The notes beneath the pieces were generated by a model. It saw only the letters and a program-made list of their open reading frames with translations, ran no database searches and was not told the DNA's origin. A program made the translations under genes and the position numbers. A stretch of 33,987 nt of DNA, from positions 1-33,987 of the forward strand of contig SKOR01000022.1 of assembly GCA_007119965.1 (NCBI GenBank), in the 5' to 3' direction. The DNA comes from Syntrophomonadaceae bacterium (GTDB lineage: Bacteria; Bacillota; Dethiobacteria; DTU022). Positions 1-7,889 of the stretch are shown piece by piece (the stretch's first letter is position 1; each line of letters opens with the position of its first letter).

Positions 1-2
1 AA

Positions 3-149
3 GAGGTTATTTTTACCAACACCATTCCTGTAGACAAAGGTATGTTGAAGGGGCTGCGAGATTGCTTCACAACCATTTCGGTTGCCCCCCTGATCGGTGA
101 AGCTGTAATTCGCATACATGACAAACGTTCTGTAAGCGAACTTTTTTAA
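3..149 (+). CDS. prs: Ribose-phosphate pyrophosphokinase, C-terminal fragment
   Basis: An open frame enters from the left edge and ends at TAA; 48 codons are visible. The translation carries the typical PRPP synthetase ending: a TNTIP stretch, then an ISVAPLIGEAVIRIH segment, then SVSELF. The enzyme makes PRPP from ribose-5-phosphate and ATP in the cytoplasm, for nucleotide, His and Trp synthesis. Its place directly before ctc and pth matches the Bacillus gene order. The N-terminal part, with the catalytic domain, lies outside the window. Identification rests on this short tail plus gene order. Confidence 0.85.
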   Translation, partial: EVIFTNTIPVDKGMLKGLRDCFTTISVAPLIGEAVIRIHDKRSVSELF

Positions 150-154
150 TTGAG

Positions 155-183
155 TTGATTTTCGCTGCTTCCTGAAGTATACT
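155..183 (+). promoter_or_regulatory. Sigma-A promoter for ctc
   Basis: A -35 TTGATT (155-160) and a -10 TATACT (178-183) are separated by exactly 17 bp. They lie in the short gap after prs and about 20 bp before the ctc start, so ctc-pth can be transcribed independently of prs. This is seen directly as a consensus match; activity is inferred. Confidence 0.7.
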
Positions 184-206
184 ATTGCAGAAGGAGGCTG
201 GAATGA

Positions 207-896
207 ATGGAACGAATGGAATTGGAAGCAAAAACACGCCCGTCTATGAGCAAAGGGGAGCGCAAGCAGATGCGCACTGAAGATTTTGTCCCCGCGGTTA
301 TTTACGGCAGGGGAGAAAACAGCTTGCCCCTGACCATTAATGGACGTACTTTACGGCAGGTTTTAACGACAGGCGGCAGCAACGTTCTTCTTGATCTTAA
401 AGTTAAGTCCAGGGGTAAAAAAACGCTGCAGGAAACTGTAATGTTCAGAGATATCCAAAGGGATATTCTTATACAGGATCGGATTCTGCATGTTGACTTT
501 ATCCGCATTTCTATGAGCGACAAGATCGAGGTTGCCGTACACCTTAACTACGTCGGTGAACCTGTTGGCACAAATGAAGGCGGAGTTCTCTCAATGGTTA
601 CCAGGGAAGTTGACGTAAAATGTCTGCCCGGTGATATCCCTGAACAATTTGATGTCGACATTTCAGAATTGAACATAGGCGACAGCATCGCTGCTGAAAG
701 CCTGGTTCTCGATAATGACATTGAACTGCTTACCCCGCCGGAGACTACGCTGGTCCAGGTTCTTGCGCCGATGGCTGAAGAAGAACTCGAGCCTGCTGTT
801 GAAGAAGAGCTTGAGGAAGGTGAAGAAGCGGCTGCTGAAGATACCGGAGAGGGCGAAGAGTCCCCGGCTGCTGAAGAAACCGAAGAAGAAAGTTAA
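207..896 (+). CDS. ctc: Ribosomal protein L25/TL5/Ctc family protein
   Basis: A 5S rRNA-binding protein of the large ribosomal subunit, of the long Ctc/TL5 type. The N-terminal L25 domain covers about residues 4-95 (KTRPSMSKGERKQMR, then PAVIYGRGE). The TL5-type beta domain spans about 96-185 and includes HLNYVGEPVGTNEGGVL and DVDISELNIGDS. From about residue 190 the protein ends in a 40-residue, very Glu-rich, probably disordered tail. The ATG is 9 nt after AAGGAGG; a second ATG three codons on is possible. The gene has its own promoter and is followed 7 nt later by pth, as in many Bacillota. In Bacillus this protein is stress-induced (family knowledge). Confidence 0.93.
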   Translation: MERMELEAKTRPSMSKGERKQMRTEDFVPAVIYGRGENSLPLTINGRTLRQVLTTGGSNVLLDLKVKSRGKKTLQETVMFRDIQRDILIQDRILHVDFIRISMSDKIEVAVHLNYVGEPVGTNEGGVLSMVTREVDVKCLPGDIPEQFDVDISELNIGDSIAAESLVLDNDIELLTPPETTLVQVLAPMAEEELEPAVEEELEEGEEAAAEDTGEGEESPAAEETEEES

Positions 897-903
897 ACAA
901 ATA

Positions 904-1482
904 ATGTACTTAATTGCAGGTCTTGGTAATCCCGGCAAAAAGTATGAAGGCAGCAGGCACAATCTCGGTTTTCGGGTTGTCGAATCGCTCTCCCGGCGGC
1001 TGAAAACCGGCCGTCCAACCCAGAAGCACAAAGCCTTATATACGGTTGCCGATTACAAATCAAAGCAGGTCATACTGGCCCAACCGTTGACCTACATGAA
1101 CCGCAGCGGTCTCGCTGTTATAGAGCTGCTGCGTAATTATGATCTGGAACTGCCAAATCTACTGGTTGTTTTTGACGACCTGGATCTTCCCCCCGGGGCG
1201 ATCCGTCTGCGCAAAAAAGGCGGAAGTGCAGGGCACCGCGGCATTCAGTCAATTATCGATGTCCTGGGCACTGCAGAGTTTCCGCGCCTGCGGATTGGTG
1301 TCGGGAAACCGCCGTCTTTTTCAGACGGTGCAGAATATGTTTTACAGCAAATTGATGCAAACGATCAAACATTGATCAACGAAGCTGTAGAGAGGGCCGC
1401 AGAGGCGGCTCTCCTTTTCGTCAGCGACGGTTTGGATGCAGCTATGAATATTTATAACCAGGGGTTGTCATCCCCGGATTAA
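904..1482 (+). CDS. pth: Peptidyl-tRNA hydrolase
   Basis: Releases peptides from peptidyl-tRNA that has dropped off the ribosome. The 192-residue length is normal for bacterial Pth. Family motifs are present: LIAGLGNPG at the N-terminus, SRHNLGF with the catalytic His near residue 20, TYMNRSG, the VFDDLDLPPG segment containing the catalytic Asp, and GSAGHRGIQSI. The open frame extends upstream into ctc, but the conserved protein begins at this ATG. There is no clear Shine-Dalgarno site, so translation is probably coupled to ctc, whose stop lies 7 nt upstream. In Bacillus the orthologue is also called spoVC. Confidence 0.95.
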   Translation: MYLIAGLGNPGKKYEGSRHNLGFRVVESLSRRLKTGRPTQKHKALYTVADYKSKQVILAQPLTYMNRSGLAVIELLRNYDLELPNLLVVFDDLDLPPGAIRLRKKGGSAGHRGIQSIIDVLGTAEFPRLRIGVGKPPSFSDGAEYVLQQIDANDQTLINEAVERAAEAALLFVSDGLDAAMNIYNQGLSSPD

Positions 1483-1502
1483 TGTGTTAAAATTCTTCTC
1501 AA

Positions 1503-1508
1503 TATAAT
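1503..1508 (+). promoter_or_regulatory. Probable -10 box for the aroF-pheA T-box transcript
   Basis: A perfect TATAAT lies 20-25 bp before the first recognisable T-box stem. No good -35 sequence sits 16-18 bp upstream, so this is a tentative call based on the -10 match and its position. Confidence 0.4.
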
Positions 1509-1521
1509 TATTACTTTAAAT

Positions 1522-1799
1522 GCGATGCAGAAGGAAAGTAGACCGGGTCAACTGCCCCGCCAGAGAGGTTAGGCCGGAGGCTGAGAGCCTGACCGGGAAG
1601 TGCCGGGTTGAAGTTCCCTTCGAAGCAGTGTGCTGAAAGCCCCGCGGGGGGTAAAGTAGGCGCTAACGGTTCTTCCCCGTTAACGGAAGAGGGTATCGGC
1701 AGCCTGTTCAGGGCAGCCCGTACTTGCTGAGTGGATATTCATCAAATTGGGTGGTACCGCGGATAAACAATCCGTCCCTTGCAGGGGCGGTTTTTTTTA
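1522..1799 (+). promoter_or_regulatory. T-box riboswitch, probably tRNA-Phe responsive
   Basis: A T-box leader in front of aroF-pheA. Its 5' part has the usual Stem I elements: AGTA after GAAGGAA, an AGAGAGG block near 1563, and a specifier region near 1611-1621. The T-box GGGTGGTACCGCG is at 1749-1761. Its UGGU (1752-1755) would pair with an uncharged acceptor end ACCA, meaning a tRNA with discriminator A; this suits tRNA-Phe or tRNA-Tyr and argues against tRNA-Trp. The likely specifier is TTC (Phe) at 1614-1616, read from the family pattern GAA-n-codon-CC. Uncharged tRNA should favour the antiterminator and switch on aromatic amino acid synthesis. T-box identity is secure; the specifier call is moderate. 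Confidence 0.92.
1772..1798 (+). terminator. Intrinsic terminator of the T-box leader
   Basis: An 8-bp stem (1772-1779 with 1783-1790, including one G-T pair) has a 3-nt loop and is followed by eight Ts. It lies just after the T-box, in the position expected for the terminator that competes with the antiterminator. Confidence 0.9.
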
Positions 1800-1880
1800 T
1801 TGGCAAAATTAAAAAAGGCCGATTCAAAAGAATAAGGTTATAAGCTGCTAAATATGAAAAAATGAGAGGAGTGTCGGATC

Positions 1881-2930
1881 ATGATTATTGTAATGAAGCA
1901 GAATGCCCAGAAGGACGAAGTGGAGAAAGTAGAAGAACGTCTGGCTGAAATGGGTTTCGGCCCGCACCGAATCGAAGGCACAGGCAGGGTTGTGATTGGG
2001 GCTGTAGGGGAGCAAAAGATAGCCTTTCCCACCGGGCTGGAAGTCCTGGCCGGAGTGGAAAGAGTCGTGCCGATTACTGCCCCGTACAAATTGGTCAGCC
2101 GTCAGGCCAAAGAGACAAGCAGCATCATCAAGGTTGGTGATCTTGAAATAGGCGGAAAAGAGCTGGTTGTTATGGCCGGCCCCTGTGCGGTTGAAAATGA
2201 AGATCAGCTGCTGACTATTGCCCGTGCTGTTAAAGCGGCAGGTGCCCAGGTTCTGCGTGGCGGCGCTTTCAAGCCGCGCTCGTCGCCGTATAGCTTCCAG
2301 GGTCTTGAGGAGCAGGGTTTGCAGATGCTGGAGACTGCCCGCCGCGAAACAGGTCTGAAAATAGTGACTGAAGTTATTAACCCACAAGAAGTTGAAATGG
2401 TTGCCGGCTACACAGATATTATCCAGATCGGTGCCCGTAACATGCAGAATTTTTCCCTGCTGCGTGAAGTTGGACGCAGTAAGATGCCTGTCCTGCTGAA
2501 ACGCGGCCTGGCGGCAACTCTTGAAGAGTGGCTGATGGCAGCGGAGTATGTATTGGCTGAGAATAACTTTCAGGTAATCCTCTGCGAGCGCGGAATCAGG
2601 ACTTTTGAAACATCTACCAGGAGCACGCTTGATATCAGCGCTATACCACAGGCAAAAGAGTTAAGCCACCTGCCTGTTATCGCAGATCCATGTCACTCCA
2701 GCGGCAACTGGCGCCTTGCCGATCCCCTCTCCAGGGCTGCCGTGGCAGCGGGTGTTGACGGGCTGCTTATTGAAGTCCACCACAAGCCGGCTGAGGCCCT
2801 TTGCGATGGGCCGCAATCTCTGACCCCTGAGAACTTTGAACAGTTGTTAGCGGCAGTAAACCCGATTGCTGCAGCGATGGGCAGGTCCCTGCCTGGCAAA
2901 GCCAGGCCCGGTATGGCGGAGGGGTTATAA
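1881..2930 (+). CDS. aroF: 3-deoxy-7-phosphoheptulonate synthase (DAHP synthase, type I-beta)
   Basis: Catalyses the first step of the shikimate pathway, from PEP and erythrose-4-phosphate to DAHP. Residues 1-70 form the ferredoxin-like regulatory domain seen in the Thermotoga-type enzyme; the barrel follows. The metal ligands of that family fall at C102 (AGPCAVE), H272 (DPCHSSG), E298 (LLIEVHH) and D309 (CDGPQSL), the same numbering as I recall for T. maritima. Substrate motifs KPRSSPYSFQG and CERGIRTFE are present. GAGAGGAG lies upstream of the ATG. In Thermotoga the extra domain gives Tyr/Phe feedback inhibition, which is likely here too. With pheA directly after it and a T-box before it, the operon is under phenylalanine control. 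Confidence 0.95.
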   Translation: MIIVMKQNAQKDEVEKVEERLAEMGFGPHRIEGTGRVVIGAVGEQKIAFPTGLEVLAGVERVVPITAPYKLVSRQAKETSSIIKVGDLEIGGKELVVMAGPCAVENEDQLLTIARAVKAAGAQVLRGGAFKPRSSPYSFQGLEEQGLQMLETARRETGLKIVTEVINPQEVEMVAGYTDIIQIGARNMQNFSLLREVGRSKMPVLLKRGLAATLEEWLMAAEYVLAENNFQVILCERGIRTFETSTRSTLDISAIPQAKELSHLPVIADPCHSSGNWRLADPLSRAAVAAGVDGLLIEVHHKPAEALCDGPQSLTPENFEQLLAAVNPIAAAMGRSLPGKARPGMAEGL

Positions 2931-3779
2931 ATGAATAAAAAAAGGCTTGGTTTTTTAGGACCTTCCGGCACTTTTTCTGAAGAGGCGGCCCTGGTTTATA
3001 ATCGGCAGCACGGCAGCGATCTGCAGGAATACTCCTCTATAGCCGCTATCGTCAGTGCTGTTGCCCGGGGCGATTTGGATGAAGGACTCGTTCCACTGGA
3101 AAACACCCTCGAAGGCGGGGTCGGGGCAACCCTGGATCACCTGGCCAGGCAGGAAGAGATCTATATTTGTCACGAGTTGAACTATCCTGTCCACCAGTGC
3201 CTGATGGCGGCAGAAAAAACTGATTTAAGCCGGATCGGCCAGGTGCTCTCTCACTCCCACGCCCTGGGTCAGTGTGCCGGGTATCTCAGCTGCAATCTTC
3301 CCGGAGCCGAATGCCTGCCGGTCGAAAGTACCGCTGCCGCAGCCAGGTCAGTAAAAACCCGGCCCGGAACGGCGGCAATTGCCCCGCGCAGGGCTGCCGA
3401 ACTGTTTAACCTCTCATTACTGGCGGAAGGCATCCAGGATAATGACGGGAATGCCACCCGTTTTGTGATCCTCTCCCTCCGGGATCACCCGCCCACTGGT
3501 GAAGATAAAACTTCCCTGGTTTTATCTATTCCTGATGGCCCGGGCAGTCTTTACCAGGTGCTAGGTTACTTTGCCCGCCGCGAAATCAACCTGACCCGGA
3601 TTGAATCACGCCCCTCGAGGCGCATAATCGGGGACTGGCTGTTTTTTATCGACTGTGAAGGGCACCGCACCGACCCGGGGAGGGAAGAGCTGTGGGAAGA
3701 GATACGTCAGGCTGTCCCCTTCTTCAAACTGCTCGGTTCATACCCGGTCAGTAAAAGCACCGGGGCATTTAAGGGTTAG
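2931..3779 (+). CDS. pheA: Prephenate dehydratase with ACT domain
   Basis: Converts prephenate to phenylpyruvate, the committed step to phenylalanine. The protein is a monofunctional 282-residue enzyme with no chorismate mutase domain. The catalytic domain spans about residues 5-185, with GFLGPSGTFSEEAA, VPLENTLEGGVG and the essential TRF triplet at 176-178. An ACT regulatory domain follows (about 193-272), with GSLYQVL and ESRP (225-228), which in the family binds Phe for feedback inhibition. Its ATG abuts the aroF stop codon with no gap, so translation is coupled. The T-box leader upstream controls both genes. Confidence 0.95.
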   Translation: MNKKRLGFLGPSGTFSEEAALVYNRQHGSDLQEYSSIAAIVSAVARGDLDEGLVPLENTLEGGVGATLDHLARQEEIYICHELNYPVHQCLMAAEKTDLSRIGQVLSHSHALGQCAGYLSCNLPGAECLPVESTAAAARSVKTRPGTAAIAPRRAAELFNLSLLAEGIQDNDGNATRFVILSLRDHPPTGEDKTSLVLSIPDGPGSLYQVLGYFARREINLTRIESRPSRRIIGDWLFFIDCEGHRTDPGREELWEEIRQAVPFFKLLGSYPVSKSTGAFKG

Positions 3780-3817
3780 CAGCCTGCTGGCTGATGGGAT
3801 AATAGTTGTCTTGATGG

Positions 3818-5317
3818 TTATTTTCGATTATTGCGAGCTTTCTGCAGGTGATAGCGCAGGGCCCGGGGAGTAATGCCCAAGAGCTTTGCCGCTTTTACCT
3901 GGTTGCCGTAGGTGTCCTCCAGGGCCGCTTCGATAATGCCGGCTATCAGTGAATCCCGCCATTGATTGATATCCCGGCAGAAAAGATCAAAGTCAAAGCC
4001 ATCCCGAATTTTAATGGATTCAAAAAGCGCCTCCTGAAAGGATTCTAACAACCCGTTCAACCCGGCCCCATCTTCAACGATGCCCGAAAAGAGAACACCG
4101 TTCGAGTTTTTACCTTCTGCCGTGTCCTGCAGTATTTGCTCCGGTTCAGCAGTGTTTTTGCGAATACGTTCCGGGAGGTCTTCAACATCGATCAGCGCCC
4201 CTTTGCAGAGCAGGAGGGCCTGTGCCACTGTGTTGGAGAGTTCCCTGATATTGCCCGGCCAGCGGTGTTTTTTCATAACGGCCAGGGCATCATCCGTAAA
4301 TAACTTGATCGGGATCTGCTTGGCAGCAGATTCTTTTTTCAGGAAGTAGTCGATAAAAATCTCAATGTCATCGGGCCTTTCCCTAAGTGGGGGGATGGTT
4401 AAAGAGGCGACATCCAGGCGGTAAAAAAGATCTTCGCGAAACCGGTTGTCTGCTACTTTAGCCGCCAGGTCAGCATTTGTTGCCGTGATAATGCGGACAT
4501 CTACCTTGCACATTTCTTCCCCGCCGACTCGTAAAAATTCTCCCGTTTCCAATACGCGCAGCAGCTTAATTTGAATAGCCGGACTGGCGGAGTCAATTTC
4601 GTCAAGAAACAGGGTTGCCTTGTTAGCCTGTTCAAAAATCCCCTTTTTTTGCTGCGCAGCCCCGGTAAAGGAGCCTTTTTCATGACCAAAAAGTTCACTT
4701 TCAAGGAGCGTTTCAGTAAAAGCGCCGCAGTTGAAAGCGAGGAATGACCGGTCACAACGATGGCTTGCTGAATGGATGTAGCGGGCCAGGACTTCTTTCC
4801 CGGTTCCGGTTTCGCCCTGGATCAGGACGGTAATATTTTTTTTGGCAATCTTTTGTGCTGCAGAAACCAGGCCGAGCATTTTTTGGCTATTACCGACAAC
4901 AAACCCTAATTCCTGCCGGGCGAGCGAAAGTTTTTCAGATTCCTCTTTTACATTCAGCGAGCGATCCAGCAGGTGCTCCATTTCATTAATATCGACGAAC
5001 GGTTTTTCCACGTAATCGAAGGCGCCGAGCTGGATGGCCTCCACGGCAGACTTTACTGTAGAGTACCCTGTAATGATTATAACTTCACACTGCGGCTGAA
5101 CATTTTTTATTTCCCTTAAGATATCCAAACCGTTAGCATCGGGCAGCTTCAGGTCAACCAGCGCAGTTGCAAAGTTGTACTGTTCCAATCTTGCTGAAGC
5201 CTCTGCCCCGGTATTGGCAGTAACCGCAGCGTAGCCTTTTTGTTTAAGGAGATAGCTGAAAAAGTTGCATACTTCCTGTTCGTCATCAACGATCAAAAAC
5301 CGGGGTTGTTCCGCCAT
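3818..5317 (-). CDS. Sigma-54-dependent response regulator (NtrC family)
   Basis: A 499-residue enhancer-binding activator with the classic three-part layout. The receiver domain (about 5-120) has the acidic pair D11/D12, phospho-acceptor D55 and K105. The AAA+ domain has Walker A GETGTGKE at 168-175, the sigma-54 contact loop GAFTGA, Walker B LFLDEID, and an LRERPDDI segment. A C-terminal Fis-type helix-turn-helix (about 460-495, NQVKAAKLLGITPRALRYHL) binds DNA. An unusually long linker of about 80 residues separates the AAA+ domain from the helix-turn-helix. It is the last gene of the cluster, 34 nt after the histidine kinase, and GGAGGGAAG precedes the ATG. The near-consensus sigma-54 promoter and dyads before the channel gene are its likely target (inference). 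Confidence 0.93.
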   Translation of the reverse strand: MAEQPRFLIVDDEQEVCNFFSYLLKQKGYAAVTANTGAEASARLEQYNFATALVDLKLPDANGLDILREIKNVQPQCEVIIITGYSTVKSAVEAIQLGAFDYVEKPFVDINEMEHLLDRSLNVKEESEKLSLARQELGFVVGNSQKMLGLVSAAQKIAKKNITVLIQGETGTGKEVLARYIHSASHRCDRSFLAFNCGAFTETLLESELFGHEKGSFTGAAQQKKGIFEQANKATLFLDEIDSASPAIQIKLLRVLETGEFLRVGGEEMCKVDVRIITATNADLAAKVADNRFREDLFYRLDVASLTIPPLRERPDDIEIFIDYFLKKESAAKQIPIKLFTDDALAVMKKHRWPGNIRELSNTVAQALLLCKGALIDVEDLPERIRKNTAEPEQILQDTAEGKNSNGVLFSGIVEDGAGLNGLLESFQEALFESIKIRDGFDFDLFCRDINQWRDSLIAGIIEAALEDTYGNQVKAAKLLGITPRALRYHLQKARNNRK

Positions 5318-5351
5318 CCGCTTCCCTCCATCCGGTTATGCTTAATACGGA

Positions 5352-6548
5352 TTAATCACACTGCATTTTCATAGTGCCGTTTTTAACGGGCGCCTCCTGA
5401 TCAAGGGGCAGGATTAAGCTGAACGTACTTCCCTCGCCAACGGTTGTATCGAGATCAATGAAGCCGCCGTGCGCCTGGGCGATACCGAGGCTGACCGATA
5501 AACCGAGCCCGGTCCCTTTGCCGCTTGATTTTGTAGTATAAAAAGGGTTAAATATTTGCGAGACATGCTCCTGCTCTATACCGTGACCGTTATCGGATAC
5601 ATCTACTATCGCAAACTCGTTGTCGGGGTGAATCCTGGTTTTGATGGTGACAATTCCTTTTTCGCCATTCTTTTCAGTCTGCATTTTTTCTTCTACAGCA
5701 TCTTTGGCATTCAGCAGAAGGTTTACAATAATTTGTTCCAGGCCGTTGCCGCTGCCTGACAGCGCGGGAACGTTTTCATAAAGGTCGACAACCAGGTCAA
5801 TCTTGCTTTTTTCGATCTGGTAAGCGGCCAGCTCCAGGCCGCTCTTAACTATTGTATTTAAGTCGATTTTTTCAAAGGTAAACTCATCCTGCCTGGAAAA
5901 GGTCATCAGGTTTTTTATAATCCGCTGGCAGCGGATACCGCTGGTATGAATGTCCTTAATTAACTGATAATGAGGGTTGTCGGGGGATGCTTCCCTGAGG
6001 AGCAGCTGTGAATTCCCAACAATTGCTGTCAGGGGGCTGTTCAATTCATGGGCAACTCCGGCCGACATTTCGCCCATCGAGGCCAGTTTGATCGAATCGA
6101 TCAGGCGGGTTACATCTTTGGCGTAATATGTTACGCCGTAAGGTTTATTTTGCTCGGTAAAAGCCGGGTAGGCAAATATATCGAGCACCCGGTTATAACG
6201 GGTCCTCGATTGCAGGTAAGATGTTTTCTGGGTATTTAAAACCTGGTCGCCAATGCAGGGGCTGCACTTTTCTTCGCGGCCGTAAAATAATTTATAGCAT
6301 TTTGAACCAAGCAGATCACTTTCAGGGGTTGTGAAAAAATCAACAGCAGCCTTGTTCACCCGTTGGATTTCGTAATCGCTGTTAATGAAAACCAGCAGAT
6401 CGGTGACTGCAGAAAAAGTAACTTCCCATTCGCGTTTAATTTGCAGCAGTTCATTGATCTTTTCCTTTAATGCGACGTAGTAAGATTTTTTTGAACTGTG
6501 AACTCCGGTTAGCTTTTCAATCAGCTCTTTTTTGTTTTGCATAACCAT
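5352..6548 (-). CDS. Soluble PAS-domain sensor histidine kinase
   Basis: A 398-residue histidine kinase with no membrane segment, so it senses a cytoplasmic signal. A coiled stretch (about 1-40) is followed by a PAS domain (about 41-150), then a HisKA domain with phospho-acceptor H167 in AGVAHELNSPLTAI. The HATPase domain has an N box near NLLLNAKDAV, then DNGHGIE and GKGTGLGLSVS. The PAS domain carries C84, C95 and C98 in a CYKLF-x6-CSPC arrangement, a pattern seen in other PAS proteins that could bind metal or sense redox (inference). Its ATG overlaps the stop of the upstream ADH-like gene by 1 nt (TAATG), so the two are translationally coupled. The response regulator follows and is the obvious partner. 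Confidence 0.93.
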   Translation of the reverse strand: MVMQNKKELIEKLTGVHSSKKSYYVALKEKINELLQIKREWEVTFSAVTDLLVFINSDYEIQRVNKAAVDFFTTPESDLLGSKCYKLFYGREEKCSPCIGDQVLNTQKTSYLQSRTRYNRVLDIFAYPAFTEQNKPYGVTYYAKDVTRLIDSIKLASMGEMSAGVAHELNSPLTAIVGNSQLLLREASPDNPHYQLIKDIHTSGIRCQRIIKNLMTFSRQDEFTFEKIDLNTIVKSGLELAAYQIEKSKIDLVVDLYENVPALSGSGNGLEQIIVNLLLNAKDAVEEKMQTEKNGEKGIVTIKTRIHPDNEFAIVDVSDNGHGIEQEHVSQIFNPFYTTKSSGKGTGLGLSVSLGIAQAHGGFIDLDTTVGEGSTFSLILPLDQEAPVKNGTMKMQCD

Positions 6549-7717
6549 TATTGCTCACCATCCTTTGCCTCTAAGGCAGAGCGAAAGATATTTATAATGT
6601 CGTCTTCATCAGCGTCCCTGGGGTTGGTTATGAAACAGGCATCATTAATGGCATTGCGGCTCAGGTTTGGAATGGAATCTTCCGGTAAGCCGAGTTCGGC
6701 CAGGCCTGAAGGAATGCCCACGTCCCGGGCAAGTTCACGCACCATGTTGATCGCTTCTTCCGCTTTTTCACGTGTTGACATGTTGTCAGTTTGTGCTCCC
6801 ATAACTTCGGCAATGGAGGCATATTTATCGACACAGGCAATTAAATTAAAGCGCATTACATAAGGCAGCAGGACGGCGTTAATTGTGCCGATCGGCAGGT
6901 CAAGCAGTCCGCCTACCTGGTGGGTCATGGCGTGGGTCAGTCCGAGAACAGCATTGGAAAAGGCTATCCCTGCATGTAAGCTTGCTTTGCTCATGGCGAT
7001 TTTCGCGGCTTCATCGACCTGGCTGGCTACCGATGACCTGAGGTTGGCAGAGATTAATTTAATGGCGTGCAAAGCATGGATGTCGGTCATATCAGTGGCT
7101 GCCAAAGACAGGTAAGCTTCAATGGCATGGCTGAGGGCTTCCATGCCGGTGTGCGCAGTCACTTTGCTATTTACCGTTGACAGGATCAGCGGGTCGGTAA
7201 TAGCGATATCCGGGACGAGTGACTTTGAAATAATGGTCATCTTTATTTTTCTTTTGCTGTCAGATATAATCGCAAACTGTGAAACTTCCGCCCCGGAGCC
7301 TGCCGTGGAAGGGATCACAATTAAAGGCGGCAGGGGTTCTTTGATCATATCAATACCTTCAAAGTCATGAATCTTTCCCCGGTTAGTTGACAGGGTGGCC
7401 ACAGCTTTTGCGGCATCAACAGCGCTGCCTCCCCCGATCGCCAGGACGGCATCACAGCCGCAATCGTTAAAAAGAATAGCTCCTTCTTCCACTTCGTAAT
7501 CTCTCGGGTTCGCAGAAAAATCTGTCCAGAGCCGGTACTCGAGATTTGCTTCATTCAGAAAAAAAATCGCTTTTTCGACCCACCCGCAGATGAGAACTCC
7601 GGGGTCGGCTACCAGGAAAACACGGGATGAACCGAGGCGGCTGCAGCATTCACCGGCCTGGCTCAGGGAACCGGTACCGTAAATAATTTCCGGGGTTACA
7701 AATTTACTGATATACAT
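6548..7717 (-). CDS. Fe-ADH superfamily protein, ErcA-like, with altered metal site
   Basis: A 389-residue member of the iron-containing alcohol dehydrogenase superfamily. The NAD(P)-binding GGGSAVDAAK motif (about 95-104) and the STAGSGAEVSQFAIISD segment are present. The fold pattern, including KFVTPEIIYG near the start, NPRDYEV, HDFEGID and ISKSLVPDIAI, resembles ErcA as I remember it. ErcA is an ADH homologue encoded beside a PAS kinase in Pseudomonas and implicated in regulating ethanol use. Against FucO (D196, H200, H263, H277) the aligned residues are E193, H197, H262 and I276, so two of four metal ligands are changed. The ATG chosen follows AAAGGCGG by 8 nt; an in-frame TTG 21 nt upstream lacks a good site. 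It could be a sensor or accessory protein rather than a dehydrogenase. Confidence 0.85.
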   Translation of the reverse strand: MYISKFVTPEIIYGTGSLSQAGECCSRLGSSRVFLVADPGVLICGWVEKAIFFLNEANLEYRLWTDFSANPRDYEVEEGAILFNDCGCDAVLAIGGGSAVDAAKAVATLSTNRGKIHDFEGIDMIKEPLPPLIVIPSTAGSGAEVSQFAIISDSKRKIKMTIISKSLVPDIAITDPLILSTVNSKVTAHTGMEALSHAIEAYLSLAATDMTDIHALHAIKLISANLRSSVASQVDEAAKIAMSKASLHAGIAFSNAVLGLTHAMTHQVGGLLDLPIGTINAVLLPYVMRFNLIACVDKYASIAEVMGAQTDNMSTREKAEEAINMVRELARDVGIPSGLAELGLPEDSIPNLSRNAINDACFITNPRDADEDDIINIFRSALEAKDGEQ

Positions 7718-7818
7718 ATTTGCATCCGCCTTTGGCAATAATTTATAGTTAACCTGTTTGCTCCATTATTCTTGATTCGGACACATAAATCCTTTATATT
7801 TGGTGGGGTATTAATGAA

Positions 7819-7844
7819 GCGCCCCGGCTTTTTTGACGGGGCGC
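7819..7844. repeat. Inverted repeat between the four-Cys gene and the ADH-like gene
   Basis: A perfect 8-bp GC-rich stem (GCGCCCCG at 7819-7826 and CGGGGCGC at 7837-7844) has a 10-nt loop holding a T run on the plus strand. No T tract follows on the minus strand, so it is not a standard terminator for the cluster. It may attenuate read-through, mark a processing site, or protect the upstream mRNA. The rest of the roughly 170-bp gap shows no convincing promoter. Confidence 0.5.
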
Positions 7845-7889
7845 AGTAAAGTTTCTTGCAGCTGCCTGTATTCGTCCTGGTCTGGGGGT

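Noticed and set aside
715-903. Extended reading frame upstream of pth overlapping ctc
   Set aside because: The upstream part is a Lys-rich out-of-frame reading of the ctc tail; conserved Pth sequence begins at the ATG at 904.
3780-3793. Hairpin CAGCC-TGCT-GGCTG between pheA and the response regulator as terminator
   Set aside because: Only a 5-bp stem with no T tract on either side; too weak to list.
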